DNA from: JAVBOP01 sp031550405
GTDB taxonomy: Bacteria; Bacteroidota; Ignavibacteria; Kapaibacteriales; UBA2268
Assembly: GCA_031550405.1 (NCBI GenBank)
Contig: JAVBOP010000034.1
Span: 1 to 41,948 of the forward strand
DNA length: 41,948 nucleotides
Reading direction: 5' to 3'
The stretch's first letter is position 1. Each line of letters opens with the position of its first letter. The translations under genes and the position numbers were made by a program. The notes under the pieces are model-generated. The model saw only the letters and a program-made list of their open reading frames with translations. It did not search any database and had not been told where the DNA came from. Below, one piece after another: positions 25,237 through 33,163 of this stretch.

Positions 25237-25261
25237 ATATGGTTGATAGCTTAATATAAAT

Positions 25262-25294
25262 AAAAAAAATCCCGCCAAAATAAATGGTGGGATT
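25262..25294 (-). terminator. Intrinsic terminator of rpsU
   Basis: On the minus strand AATCCCACC pairs with GGCGGGATT (one A-C mismatch), followed by a run of T. It lies about 27 bp after the rpsU stop. Confidence 0.8.
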
Positions 25295-25320
25295 ATGTTC
25301 TGAAAAATCATCTTATATTT

Positions 25321-25515
25321 TTATATCATTTCTTTTGAAATGCGGTATTGCCGTCTTGATGATTTGATCCGTTGCTGTCTTTTTTCGATAGAAGGCTTCA
25401 TAAATGCCGTACGTTTTCGATATTCTCTAAGAATTCCACTTCTTTCGTACTTTTTCTTAAAGCGTCTCAAGGCTCTATCTATATTTTCATTAGACTGTAA
25501 TGTTACACCTATCAC
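25321..25515 (-). CDS. rpsU: 30S ribosomal protein S21
   Basis: 64 residues, the usual size. Hallmarks are ENIDRALRRFKKKYERSGILREYRKRTAFMKPS and an Arg/Lys-rich C-terminal helix, as in Bacteroidota S21. It binds the 30S platform near the anti-Shine-Dalgarno and affects initiation. The start codon is GTG (MIGVTLQ), chosen because an AGGTG Shine-Dalgarno lies about 9 bases upstream. It follows the Tudor-like protein gene after 47 bp, so the two may be co-transcribed, and it ends in an intrinsic terminator. Confidence 0.93.
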   Translation of the reverse strand: MIGVTLQSNENIDRALRRFKKKYERSGILREYRKRTAFMKPSIEKRQQRIKSSRRQYRISKEMI

Positions 25516-25562
25516 TGCTGAACTTCACCTCGCTTTATGTGCAGTATTATTTTAAAATAAAA

Positions 25563-25991
25563 TCAACTTGAAAAATTTTCAATCAATCGCTTTTCATTAT
25601 TCTTTTCAAATTGCACAACAATGGCATTTCCGCCTGTGCTTGTTGTACTTTTTGCTCTAACTATACCAACGTCATCCCAAACAGCATGAAATATCACATC
25701 GCCTATGCAATATTCCTCACGAGGTGAGTATTTTCGCGCATCTTCTCGCGTAATAGGAATAATCGCCTTGGATTTATCGCTACCTGCATCTATAGAGTCA
25801 AGATTGATAAGTTGTGAGTGATGGCTTCGCGTACATCTTGCCCACTGATGCCTTCCGGATTCGGTAACAACCGGTTCTCCGATAAGCTCATGCTTGGTCT
25901 CTTTCATTAAAAAGGTAGAATAAAGAGTTATGTATTTTGCTTTACGAACTCGTAGCTTCTTAGCAACAGGTTCAGGGGTAGTTGAGGACAT
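25563..25991 (-). CDS. Small protein with a UvrD/PcrA C-terminal Tudor-like domain
   Basis: 142 residues, no signal peptide. The basic N-terminus is followed by a small unit. Then the C-terminal ~50 residues (YCIGDVIFHAVWDDVGIVRAK, then IVVQFEKNNEKRLIENF) match the pattern of the Tudor-like domain at the end of UvrD/PcrA helicases and CarD-type RNA-polymerase-binding modules: a G-D-x-x-x-H...G-x-V start and a F-x-x-x-x-x-K-x-L end. Such domains contact RNA polymerase in known cases. The assignment is by pattern only. An AGGTG lies just before ATG 25991. It is upstream of rpsU on the same strand. Confidence 0.6.
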   Translation of the reverse strand: MSSTTPEPVAKKLRVRKAKYITLYSTFLMKETKHELIGEPVVTESGRHQWARCTRSHHSQLINLDSIDAGSDKSKAIIPITREDARKYSPREEYCIGDVIFHAVWDDVGIVRAKSTTSTGGNAIVVQFEKNNEKRLIENFSS

Positions 25992-26200
25992 TTGACACCT
26001 GCTATTTTTTTTGCAAATTCTTTCTTACAAAAATAACACTTTCTTGCGAGATAAAAAAATGCAGAAAAATAACGCATTCGAAATACAGTGCTTGCATATA
26101 TTCGAAACACCATTTCTGAATATTTTTTGAGGAGATTATACTCTTTGCTAATACAAATTTGTAGTTGCTTTGTTTCTCCAAAAAAGTGTTGTATTTGCGT

Positions 26201-27253
26201 ATAGATTCTAAGATAAAAATCATTAACGTTGTAGAAAGTGAACGAGAGCTTGAAAATTTATTAAGAAAACATGCAGGAACGTTTTTTGCTCCTCGCATAA
26301 AAATGCTAATGCAAATAAAAAAATATTCAAGCAAAATTACGATTAACTCGCTTCATCGTATCTTGAAGGTGAGCGAAAATACGCTAAGTACTTGGAGTAC
26401 AAACTACTTAAATGGTTGCATTGGAGAGTTGCTGAGCCATAAAAAACTGGACATCGTCCATCAGTTTTTATTCCAGAGGAGCATGTTTTTGTAGAAAAAA
26501 TTTCTACAAATTTGAGTAGTGTTACTGACAGGTACAAGGAATTATTGCTAATTGTTAATCAAAAATTTAATAAAAAACATTCTTATTTTACTTTTCGAAA
26601 TTATTGCATTCGTAAATTTAAATCAAAAGTTAAAATCTCCCATAAGTCCCATATAAAAAAAGAGGCTAATGCTGTAAAAGCTTTAAAAAAAACTTCAAAA
26701 ATAATTATAAAAAAATAATCCAATCAAAAATGAATAAATATTCATAAACAAACCTTTATTTTGAAGACGAAAGTCATTTTGAACTGATGACAAAAAACGG
26801 TAAATGCCTTGCAGCAAAAGGAGTTAAGTCTGAGTGCAAATTTCAGCAAGTTTTCAAATCAACTTGGTTATTTGGGGCATTTTCGCCCAAAGATTGCAAT
26901 AATTTTTTGCTTGAATTATCCATTGTGATGGCGTTACTTTTCAATATTTTATTGACGAATTTTCCAAACAAAATGAAAATAAATTTAAAATAATTGTCTT
27001 AGATAACGCTGCATTTCACAAAGTAAAATCTCTGTAATTGCCTGATAATATTACACTTATGTTTTTGCCGCCGTATAGTCTGGAATTGAATCCTGCTGAA
27101 AAAATTTGATGGAAATTTAAGCGAGAATTTTCTAACAAATTATTCGAAAATATTGAAAAATTAAATAATTTTTTATCAGACCTGTCAAATTCATTGACAA
27201 AAGAGGAGGTCAGTTCTATTTGTTCATGCAATTATGCTATAAATTTGTATTAG
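26201..27253 (+). pseudogene. IS630-family transposase, multiply disrupted
   Basis: The pieces together give a complete IS630 transposase: an N-terminal helix-turn-helix region, then FEDESHFELM (first catalytic Asp), IVLDNAAFHK (second) and PPYSLELNPAEK (Glu). The gene is dead. The start codon is ATA where the sibling copy has ATG. There is a 1-bp deletion near 26448, a TAA at 26716, and a 20-bp palindrome inserted at about 26728-26750. A frameshift lies near 26920, and TAA and TGA stops precede and interrupt the last segment. The reading frame ends inside the right terminal repeat. Confidence 0.9.
26728..26747. repeat. 20-bp AT palindrome inside the IS630 transposase
   Basis: AAATGAAT-AAAT-ATTCATAA. 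Deleting 20 bp here (for example 26731-26750) rejoins the upstream frame (…SNQK) with NLYFEDESHF, so the palindrome looks like a later insertion into the transposase gene. Confidence 0.75.
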
Positions 27254-27311
27254 CAAATGGTATAACATGTTGGATTTATTGAAGTTGTATTTGTATAGTT
27301 GAATTCATCAT

Positions 27312-27359
27312 ATTCCAAGTAGCCGTCGTTTGGAAGCTGAAACGCATCGTGATTTTAGA
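27312..27359 (+). pseudogene. Scrap of an IS1182-family transposase
   Basis: The frame reads IPSSRRLEAETHRDFR, which matches the conserved PSSRRLExExxRN stretch of IS1182 transposases. No flanking family sequence survives in frame beyond about 20 residues. Degenerate relic next to the IS630 remnant. Confidence 0.65.
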
Positions 27360-27462
27360 AGCTTATAAAAGAATGTAATACGTTGATAGACCATGTATTT
27401 GGAACGCTATTAGTTCTGTCAAACCAATTCATCAAAAAAGCTATTCGCATAATTCGATATAT

Positions 27463-27482
27463 TTATGAATATTTTTTAATGA
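27463..27482. repeat. 20-bp AT palindrome copy
   Basis: TTATGAAT-ATTT-TTTAATGA, ending 8 bases before the cutA stop end (minus strand). Nearly identical to 1663 and 6072. Confidence 0.82.
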
Positions 27483-27489
27483 AATAGCC

Positions 27490-27825
27490 TTATTTTAATT
27501 CGTCGCTCATCCACATGAGATAATCCGGCGTTCCTTTATCTATCCTGATTGATATAATTTCAGGAAGAGTAAATGTGTGTAATTTCTTCACTAACTCCAC
27601 AATTTCGTCAAACAATCTTGAGTCAGTTTTAACCATAAGCTGCGTTTCTTTGTATTCTTCAATTTTTTCTTTCCATCGGTATGTAGAAATAATTTGTGGA
27701 ATAATTGAAACGCAGGCTGCAAGGCGCTCCTCGACCAAAGCCGCTGCTATTTTTCTTCCTTCTTCCACCGAAGGAACAGTAATATAGATAATAATATAAT
27801 CTTCTGTGATATAACTTTTTTGCAT
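27490..27825 (-). CDS. cutA: CutA divalent-cation tolerance protein
   Basis: 111 residues, the normal CutA1 length. Family phrases are IIYITVPSVEEGRKIAAALVEERLAACVSIIP, YRWKEKIEEYKETQLMVKT and LHTFTLPEIISIRIDKGTPDYLMWM. CutA1 forms very stable ferredoxin-like trimers. It was linked to copper tolerance in E. coli, but its molecular role is unsettled. It is transcribed on the minus strand, divergent from the small membrane protein at 27900, and stands alone. Confidence 0.93.
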   Translation of the reverse strand: MQKSYITEDYIIIYITVPSVEEGRKIAAALVEERLAACVSIIPQIISTYRWKEKIEEYKETQLMVKTDSRLFDEIVELVKKLHTFTLPEIISIRIDKGTPDYLMWMSDELK

Positions 27826-27899
27826 TTTAGAACCTTATTGTGATAAAAAATTGTTATCTTGGTTTCAAATTTAATTAATTTTTCTAAAAATAAAAAATA

Positions 27900-28187
27900 A
27901 TGATTGAATTAATAATATTTCATTTGCATATTCTTGCAGCGTTATATGTTTTTACCAAAAACTGGCAGAATATTGGCATAAAAGATGCCTTCTTAGCCGT
28001 TTCCGTTGTCGCGTTAGTTTTTATTGTCGGTTGGTCAATTTCACAAACGATTGCTGATCTTATTTTTCCTGCAAGCTGGCATTCAAAGCATTTTAATGCT
28101 GACACATTTGCTCTATCCTGTTTCATTATCCCCGAAATTCTTTTTTTCTATCTTTTTTTTGTCAAGGATAATAGAAAAGCGGAATAA
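27900..28187 (+). CDS. Small membrane protein, unknown
   Basis: 95 residues with three predicted membrane segments (about 3-18, 30-52 and 70-88; the last is FALSCFIIPEILFFYLFFV). No recognised motif. It is divergent from cutA with a 74-bp spacer and ends about 230 bp before ftsZ. Membrane-protein composition and the single long frame support a real gene, but no function can be given. Confidence 0.5.
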   Translation: MIELIIFHLHILAALYVFTKNWQNIGIKDAFLAVSVVALVFIVGWSISQTIADLIFPASWHSKHFNADTFALSCFIIPEILFFYLFFVKDNRKAE

Positions 28188-28282
28188 GGTCAAAATTCAT
28201 ACCTGTTGTCAGCTGTCAATCATGGCAACTATAATCAACCTTATATTTTATCTAAAAAAATGTATAAATAATAAAAAATGCT

Positions 28283-28290
28283 TATATTTG
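28283..28290 (+). promoter_or_regulatory. Possible -10 (TAnnTTTG) box upstream of ftsZ
   Basis: TATATTTG about 127 bases before the ftsZ ATG. No good TTTG -33 partner at 19-20 bases, so only tentative. Confidence 0.3.
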
Positions 28291-28416
28291 TTTGAAAATA
28301 TTCGTATATTTACATTCTTAAAAATGTATAAGTGCAGCATAATATACATTTATTAAAAAAAAATCATAATTCATCACAGAGATAAAGTTACAATAAATAC
28401 CATAGATGGGGGGAAT

Positions 28417-29874
28417 ATGTCTATAGATTTAGCTACTCAATCGCATTTAGCAGCAAAAATTTGTATCATCGGAGTTGGAGGAGCAGGCGGTAATGCTATC
28501 GACAACATGATTAATCGCAATGTACATGGCGTTACCTTTGTTACAGCAAATACCGATAAACAGGCTCTTGACAAGACAAGCGCTGAAAATAAAATACTGC
28601 TTGGAGTTAATTATACCAAAGGTTTGGGCGCAGGAGCAAAGCCTGAAGTTGGCAAAAAGGCAGCCGAAGAAAGCTATGATGAAATAAAACAAATGTTGAA
28701 CGGCTATGATTTGATATTTGTTACATGTGGCATGGGCGGAGGCACCGGAACTGGCGGCTCGCCGGTTATTGCCAAAATAGCGAAAGAAACAGGCGCATTA
28801 GTTGTCGGTATTGTATCCAAGTGCTTTACTCGGGAAGGCAATAACAAAAAAGCTCTTGCAGAGGAAGGTATTGCAAGGCTTAAGGAACATGTTGATGCTT
28901 ATATTGTTGTTCCGAATGACAAAATTCTTGAGGGCTGCAATAACCTGCGCCCGATAGATGCATACCACAAAGCAAATGATATACTCGATAACGCAATAAG
29001 CGGCATAGTTGATATTATTATAAACGACGGTTTTATCAATGTTGATTTTGCAGATGTTCGCACGGTGCTTTCAGGCGTTGGCGAGGTAATTATCGGTATC
29101 GGCAGTGCAAGAGGCGATAATGCCCCAACGGAAGCTGTTATGCAGGCTCTAAACTCTCCTTTCTTCGATGGCTTGTCTATCAAAAATTCTCAGTTTGCGT
29201 TAATAAACATCAAGGCTGGCGAAAATTATACTATTGAGCAAATTCAGATGGCTTATGATACTTTGAAAAAGGCGGCAGGACACGAGATTGATATAAAAAA
29301 TGGCGAAGACTATCTTGTGGATTCTGACGAGTTTGCCATAACAATCATAGCTCCGGCTTCAAAATATGAGAAAAAAAAATTGAATACTGAAGCCAATTTG
29401 GATGCTGCTAAGAATAAAAATTTTCGATTAGATTATAAGGCGGCAAAAAATAAACAAGCTCATAACGAGAGTAATGAAAAATTAAATTTATTTAATAATT
29501 CATCAAATGAGAGCGATAGCGTTGATATTTTCAATCCTAATTCAAAAATAACCAACGTCGCTGCAACGAGAAATGACAATATATCCAGCATCGAAATGAT
29601 AGGCGGGCAGGTGCACGGCTCCCGCTTTGGTAGACCTCATGGCGAAGATGAGCTGAAGGCTTACGACCAGCCTGCATATATCAGAAAAGGCAAGGAATCG
29701 AAATATAATTACAGCATTGACAACAATGTGCCGGAAGTGGTCCCTGCTGACACGCTGCCTGAAGATGAGGAAAAACAAAAGCTGCAAAAGCTGGTAAATA
29801 CTGCTTCCGAAATGGCGGCAAGCAACCCATTCATTAAGTATTTAGCGGATAGCGGCGTAAAATTTCAAAAATAA
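28417..29874 (+). CDS. ftsZ: Cell division GTPase FtsZ
   Basis: 485 residues. The GTP-binding core has IIGVGGAGGNAI (18-28), the tubulin signature GGGTGTG (108-114), and the T7 catalytic loop NVDFADV (208-214). FtsZ polymerises into the Z-ring and recruits the divisome. Several usually conserved spots differ (SKCFTREG after the GTPase core; SGVGEVIIGIGSA). The long acidic/Asn-rich C-terminal linker ends with AYDQPAYIRKGKES, which resembles the C-terminal FtsA-binding peptide, and a further ~60 residues follow, as in some Bacteroidota. It is not next to ftsA/ftsQ or mur genes. GGGGGG before the ATG may serve as ribosome-binding site. A terminator follows. Confidence 0.95.
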   Translation: MSIDLATQSHLAAKICIIGVGGAGGNAIDNMINRNVHGVTFVTANTDKQALDKTSAENKILLGVNYTKGLGAGAKPEVGKKAAEESYDEIKQMLNGYDLIFVTCGMGGGTGTGGSPVIAKIAKETGALVVGIVSKCFTREGNNKKALAEEGIARLKEHVDAYIVVPNDKILEGCNNLRPIDAYHKANDILDNAISGIVDIIINDGFINVDFADVRTVLSGVGEVIIGIGSARGDNAPTEAVMQALNSPFFDGLSIKNSQFALINIKAGENYTIEQIQMAYDTLKKAAGHEIDIKNGEDYLVDSDEFAITIIAPASKYEKKKLNTEANLDAAKNKNFRLDYKAAKNKQAHNESNEKLNLFNNSSNESDSVDIFNPNSKITNVAATRNDNISSIEMIGGQVHGSRFGRPHGEDELKAYDQPAYIRKGKESKYNYSIDNNVPEVVPADTLPEDEEKQKLQKLVNTASEMAASNPFIKYLADSGVKFQK

Positions 29875-29892
29875 AAGTAAGGCAAAAACAAT

Positions 29893-29926
29893 CAAAAGCT
29901 CGCAGGTCTCTTCCCGCGAGCTTTTG
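29893..29926 (+). terminator. Intrinsic terminator of ftsZ
   Basis: CAAAAGCTCGC (29893-29903) pairs perfectly with GCGAGCTTTTG (29916-29926), an 11-bp stem 18 bp after the ftsZ stop. Confidence 0.85.
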
Positions 29927-30024
29927 GCATATATAAGCAATAATAAGCATTAAGTTAAGTGCAAGGAGTCTATGGGAAATAGCTTAGTGCGATAGATTTT
30001 CCTGTCCTGCAGTATATAATAGAG

Positions 30025-30618
30025 TTAACTAACACTGCCTATTAATTCAGGTATATCCGTCTGCAATTGAAGCAGCATGGATTTTCGCTCTTCCTCGCTT
30101 GTGCGGGGTATTCCTGTGAAATAAAAATGCTTTCGGATATCAATACCCATCGCACCTATCGTGCCTTCATCCACCAATTTTTTATACAAATCGAAATATC
30201 CATTCGTTTCGATAAATTCATACGGATTGCCGCAAGTTGTTATAATTATAGCCTTTTTGTCGGTCAGCATTCCCTGCAAGCCATTTGCATCATAATAGTA
30301 TGAGAAGCCCAGTGTGAAAATTCTATCCACCCACCCCTTCAATATTGCAGGTAGATTGTGCCACCATGTTGGATAAATAAATGTTAACATATCAGCCCAA
30401 GCAACATACTCCTGTTCTGTTTTTACATCAATGCGCTGCGTTTTTTGCAGCAATGCCATAAAATCATCGCCTGACAGCTGTGGATTGAAATCCATTGCAT
30501 ACAAGTCTCGCACAACGACCTCGTCGCCGCGATTCTCATATACATTTTTGACTGTTTCCATAATTGCATGATTAAAGCTTTTTGGATTTGGATGTGAATA
30601 GATAATTAGATGTTTCAT
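30025..30618 (-). CDS. NAD(P)H-quinone oxidoreductase-like flavoprotein (flavodoxin fold)
   Basis: 197 residues. The N-terminal MKHLIIYSHPNPKSFNHAI and the PTWWHNLPAILKGWVDRIF segment are typical of the Flavodoxin_2/NQO1-KefF-MdaB family. These are soluble FMN or FAD enzymes that reduce quinones by two electrons. The GNPYEF and IPRTSEEER regions near the end fit too. It is transcribed alone on the minus strand, next to the MITE. The native substrate is unknown. Confidence 0.85.
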   Translation of the reverse strand: MKHLIIYSHPNPKSFNHAIMETVKNVYENRGDEVVVRDLYAMDFNPQLSGDDFMALLQKTQRIDVKTEQEYVAWADMLTFIYPTWWHNLPAILKGWVDRIFTLGFSYYYDANGLQGMLTDKKAIIITTCGNPYEFIETNGYFDLYKKLVDEGTIGAMGIDIRKHFYFTGIPRTSEEERKSMLLQLQTDIPELIGSVS

Positions 30619-30724
30619 GTTATTCCACGCATTAATTTATTAAATAGACATTGTATGGATGACGATATTTTTTATATATTATTGTCCTATAGAAAATAGG
30701 TCGTGCCTCATACGCGTTGATTTA

Positions 30725-30965
30725 TCCATTTCACCAATACAAATTTGCAGCTGTTTTGTTTCTCCAAAAAATGCTATATTTGCGTATGGATTCTAAGATA
30801 AAAATCATTAATGTTGCAGAAAGCGAACTATAGCTTGAAAATTTATTAAGAAAATCTTGAACAATTAAGTGATTTTTTATCCGATTTAACAAATTCATTG
30901 ATAAAAGAGGAGGCAGCTTCAATATGCTTCATGCTATTATAATACAAATTTGTATTAGCAAATGG
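30725..30965 (+). mobile_element. IS630-derived MITE (internally deleted copy)
   Basis: About 240 bp. The left ~125 bp and right ~115 bp closely match the two ends of the IS630 element at 26141-27260, with the ~880-bp middle missing. The right end is AATACAAATTTGTATTAGCA…TGG followed by TA, the same as the long copy. A TA also lies at the left end (30723-30724). It preserves the ATG start (ATGGATTCTAAG) that the long copy has lost. The deletion junction lies near 30850. The right TA abuts the stop codon of the ABC permease gene. Confidence 0.85.
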
Positions 30966-30967
30966 TA

Positions 30968-31834
30968 TTACTTGTTTTTTATTAGTTTTAATTGGATAAA
31001 AGAAAGAATTAATAAAAGAAAAAACAGAAAATATGCAATTGCAGCGGCATACCCCATCGAATCTGACTTTTCAAAAGCATTCGTAAATACCATATAAACA
31101 AGGGTAGTAGTTGAATATAACGGTCCGCCTTTGGTCATCACGTATATCTCCATAAAAATTTGAAAAGATTTAATAACATTGATAACCAATACAAAAACTA
31201 AAGAAGATTTTATCATTGGTATAGTGATTTTCCGCAGCACCAAAAATGGTTTTGCTCCCATCAGAACTGCGGAATCATATAGCGATTGCGGAATTGTTTG
31301 CATTGCAGCTAAAAAAATTATCATATAATATCCGCAAGCCGACCAAATATCCATGAGCATAATTGCAGGCAACGCAGTGCTGGGGTCTGATAGCCAGCCC
31401 AGATTTGAGGCGGGCAATCCAAGCGTTTCTAAAATTTTATTAATATATCCGTTCTTCGCATATAAGTTCGTAAAAATTAAAGATATTACAACAACAGAGG
31501 TTATAGCTGGTGCAAAAAATGAAGCTCGGAAAAATTCTTTGAATTTGACAGCCTTGCTATTCAGCAGTGTCGCCAAACCTAAGGCTATGGCAACGGTAAA
31601 CGGCACTGTGCCAAGTGTGAAAATAGAAGTATTAGCCAACGCTTTCCAGAATAGCGGATCGATAAACATTTTTTCATAATTAGCAAGACCAATAAAATTA
31701 TTTTCATTTGTAATGGAATCATAGCTGTTCAAACTCAAAAAACCTGTATAGAGCAGCGGATATAGCCAAAAAATGATGAAAATAATGCACCATGGAAGCA
31801 ATAAAAGTATTGTATTTGCCCTGTTCTTTTTCAT
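30968..31834 (-). CDS. Sugar-type ABC transporter permease (MalF/UgpA-like)
   Basis: 288 residues from MKKNRANTIL (a TTG four codons upstream is weaker). Six membrane segments. The cytoplasmic coupling EAA-type loop is visible as LYDSAVLMGAKPFLVLRKITIPMI (about 195-218), the site that contacts the ATPase. MalF-type permeases work with a second MalG-type permease, a binding protein and an ATPase; none of these is adjacent. It lies 70 bp after the iron alcohol dehydrogenase gene on the same strand, so it may be co-transcribed. Its stop codon is 3 bp from the MITE. Confidence 0.88.
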   Translation of the reverse strand: MKKNRANTILLLLPWCIIFIIFWLYPLLYTGFLSLNSYDSITNENNFIGLANYEKMFIDPLFWKALANTSIFTLGTVPFTVAIALGLATLLNSKAVKFKEFFRASFFAPAITSVVVISLIFTNLYAKNGYINKILETLGLPASNLGWLSDPSTALPAIMLMDIWSACGYYMIIFLAAMQTIPQSLYDSAVLMGAKPFLVLRKITIPMIKSSLVFVLVINVIKSFQIFMEIYVMTKGGPLYSTTTLVYMVFTNAFEKSDSMGYAAAIAYFLFFLLLILSFIQLKLIKNK

Positions 31835-31904
31835 TGTTATTTTCAATTAAGTTTATCCATACAAGCAAGATAGTGCATAATTGCCATATCATGATATTCT
31901 ATTT

Positions 31905-33050
31905 CTACCACGCCATTTCATATATAGCTTCAATATCTTGCTGCGACAGCTTCACAAGCCCACCGATAACAGGCGCTATACCCAAGCATTTTTGCACTAT
32001 TGCCGGAAGATCCTCCTTCATAACCCCAAGCTCTTTGATACTCACAGGTATTCCCCATTTTTTGAATTTTGACACCATATTCTGCACTCCCTGCTCAACA
32101 GAATCGGCACCCCAAACATTTTTTGCCCAGCGAGCAAACTGCTGTGGATTGGCTCTGCTGCAATAAAGCAGCCATGACGGAAATATAGCCGCTAAGCCCG
32201 GACCGTGCGCTACATCTGGATATATGGCACTAATGGCATGTTGCAACTTGTGCGTTGCCCAATCGCCGCCATTCATTCCTGCCGCTGAAATGCCATTTAA
32301 TGCCAAAACCGATGCCCATGAGAGATTTGCCCGCCAGTCATAGTCCGTCGGCGAGATTTGCAATTCATCTAAACACCTTATAATAGTGCGCATTAGCGCT
32401 TCACTTATTGATATTGTGGTTTCCTGTCCTGTGCCTGTGAAATAGTTTTCCATGCAGTGCGTTATAGCGTCAACTCCCCCATTCACCGTCTGATTCCAAG
32501 GCAGGCTAATCTGCACCGAAGGATCTATAATTGACACTTTGGGGAAATTCAAGTCAGAATATAAAGACAGCTTGAGCTGCATTGCCTTGTTTGAAAGCAC
32601 AGCATTGCGATTCGATTCCGTGCCCGTGCCGGATAGAGTTAATATCGTAAACACCGGCAACGCTTTCTGCGGAACTACGCTCTTGTCAAAAGCCTGCCAA
32701 ACGTCGTCAAGATAATATCCAACGGCAATCGATTTGCCCTCGTCTATAACCGAACCTCCGCCTATAGCAAGCACAGCCTGTAGATTATGAATTTTTATTA
32801 ATTCAATACCTTCTCGCGCATGTTCCACAATAGGATTGGGACGAACTCCCCAATGCTCAATAAATCTTATGTCATTATTATTTAAGGACTTAACGGCTGT
32901 ATCATACACGCCGTTGTGCCTGATAGAGCCTGAGCCGGCAAGCAGTAACACGGAGGATATGCCCTTTTTGCGTAATTCATCGCCAATCTGCGAAATAGTG
33001 TTTTTGCCGAATATAATCGTTGTTGGGTTGTAAAATGAAAAATTATTCAT
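31905..33050 (-). CDS. Iron-containing alcohol dehydrogenase
   Basis: 381 residues from MNNFSFYNPT. The start is set by AGAGGT seven bases upstream; 24 further codons are open but unlikely. It is a class III, metal-dependent alcohol dehydrogenase (Fe-ADH/BDH family). The nucleotide-binding stretch is AIGGGSVIDEGK. Metal ligands sit in GGVDAITHCMENYF (Asp, His) and WATHKLQHAISAIYPDVAHGPGLA (His, His). It interconverts alcohols and aldehydes with NAD(P)H; the length and ALPVFTILTLSGTGTES segment resemble YqhD/butanol dehydrogenase types. The substrate is unknown. Divergent from the thioesterase. A palindrome copy overlaps its start codon. Confidence 0.93.
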   Translation of the reverse strand: MNNFSFYNPTTIIFGKNTISQIGDELRKKGISSVLLLAGSGSIRHNGVYDTAVKSLNNNDIRFIEHWGVRPNPIVEHAREGIELIKIHNLQAVLAIGGGSVIDEGKSIAVGYYLDDVWQAFDKSVVPQKALPVFTILTLSGTGTESNRNAVLSNKAMQLKLSLYSDLNFPKVSIIDPSVQISLPWNQTVNGGVDAITHCMENYFTGTGQETTISISEALMRTIIRCLDELQISPTDYDWRANLSWASVLALNGISAAGMNGGDWATHKLQHAISAIYPDVAHGPGLAAIFPSWLLYCSRANPQQFARWAKNVWGADSVEQGVQNMVSKFKKWGIPVSIKELGVMKEDLPAIVQKCLGIAPVIGGLVKLSQQDIEAIYEMAW

Positions 33051-33052
33051 AA
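33033..33052. repeat. 20-bp palindrome-like copy at the Fe-ADH start codon
   Basis: AAATGAAA-AATT-ATTCATAA. The CAT within the right half is the complement of the Fe-ADH ATG (33048-33050). Left arm degenerate. Confidence 0.45.
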
Positions 33053-33163
33053 TTTCTACCTCTAAAATTAGAATTTGCAATAATATTGATACAAAATTAA
33101 CATTATTTTTATATTTTAGCATTATTTTAGCATTGAAAATTATTATAATAAGGATTTTTAAGT

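Larger units (their letters stand above)
25068..25238. repeat. Tandem repeat patch (36-bp and ~57-bp units)
   Basis: Two perfect 36-bp units lie at 25068-25103 and 25104-25139. Each begins TGTCATTCTGAGCGGAGCGG and ends AATCTGGTAAATCC. Two ~57-bp units follow from 25140 and 25197; each begins TGTAATCTTGATTCTGTT, and the second is cut short. All units but the last end in the same AATCTGGTAAATCC. Each of the longer units contains one 20-bp palindrome copy. Confidence 0.9.
26141..27260 (+). mobile_element. Decayed IS630-family element
   Basis: About 1.12 kb bounded by inverted ends: TTTGCTAATACAAATTT near the left edge and its complement near the right. A TA dinucleotide sits on both sides (26139-26140 and 27261-27262), the target duplication typical of IS630. 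The interior codes for a broken IS630 transposase. The ends are shared with the short element at 30725-30965. Confidence 0.88.

Noticed and set aside
30731..30922. Small minus-strand reading frame in the MITE, and a similar one at 26002-26334
   Set aside because: Both are antisense shadows of IS630 end sequences with no family resemblance.
33050..33122. Fe-ADH start 24 codons upstream
   Set aside because: AGAGGT before MNNFSF and the family N-terminus support the shorter form.
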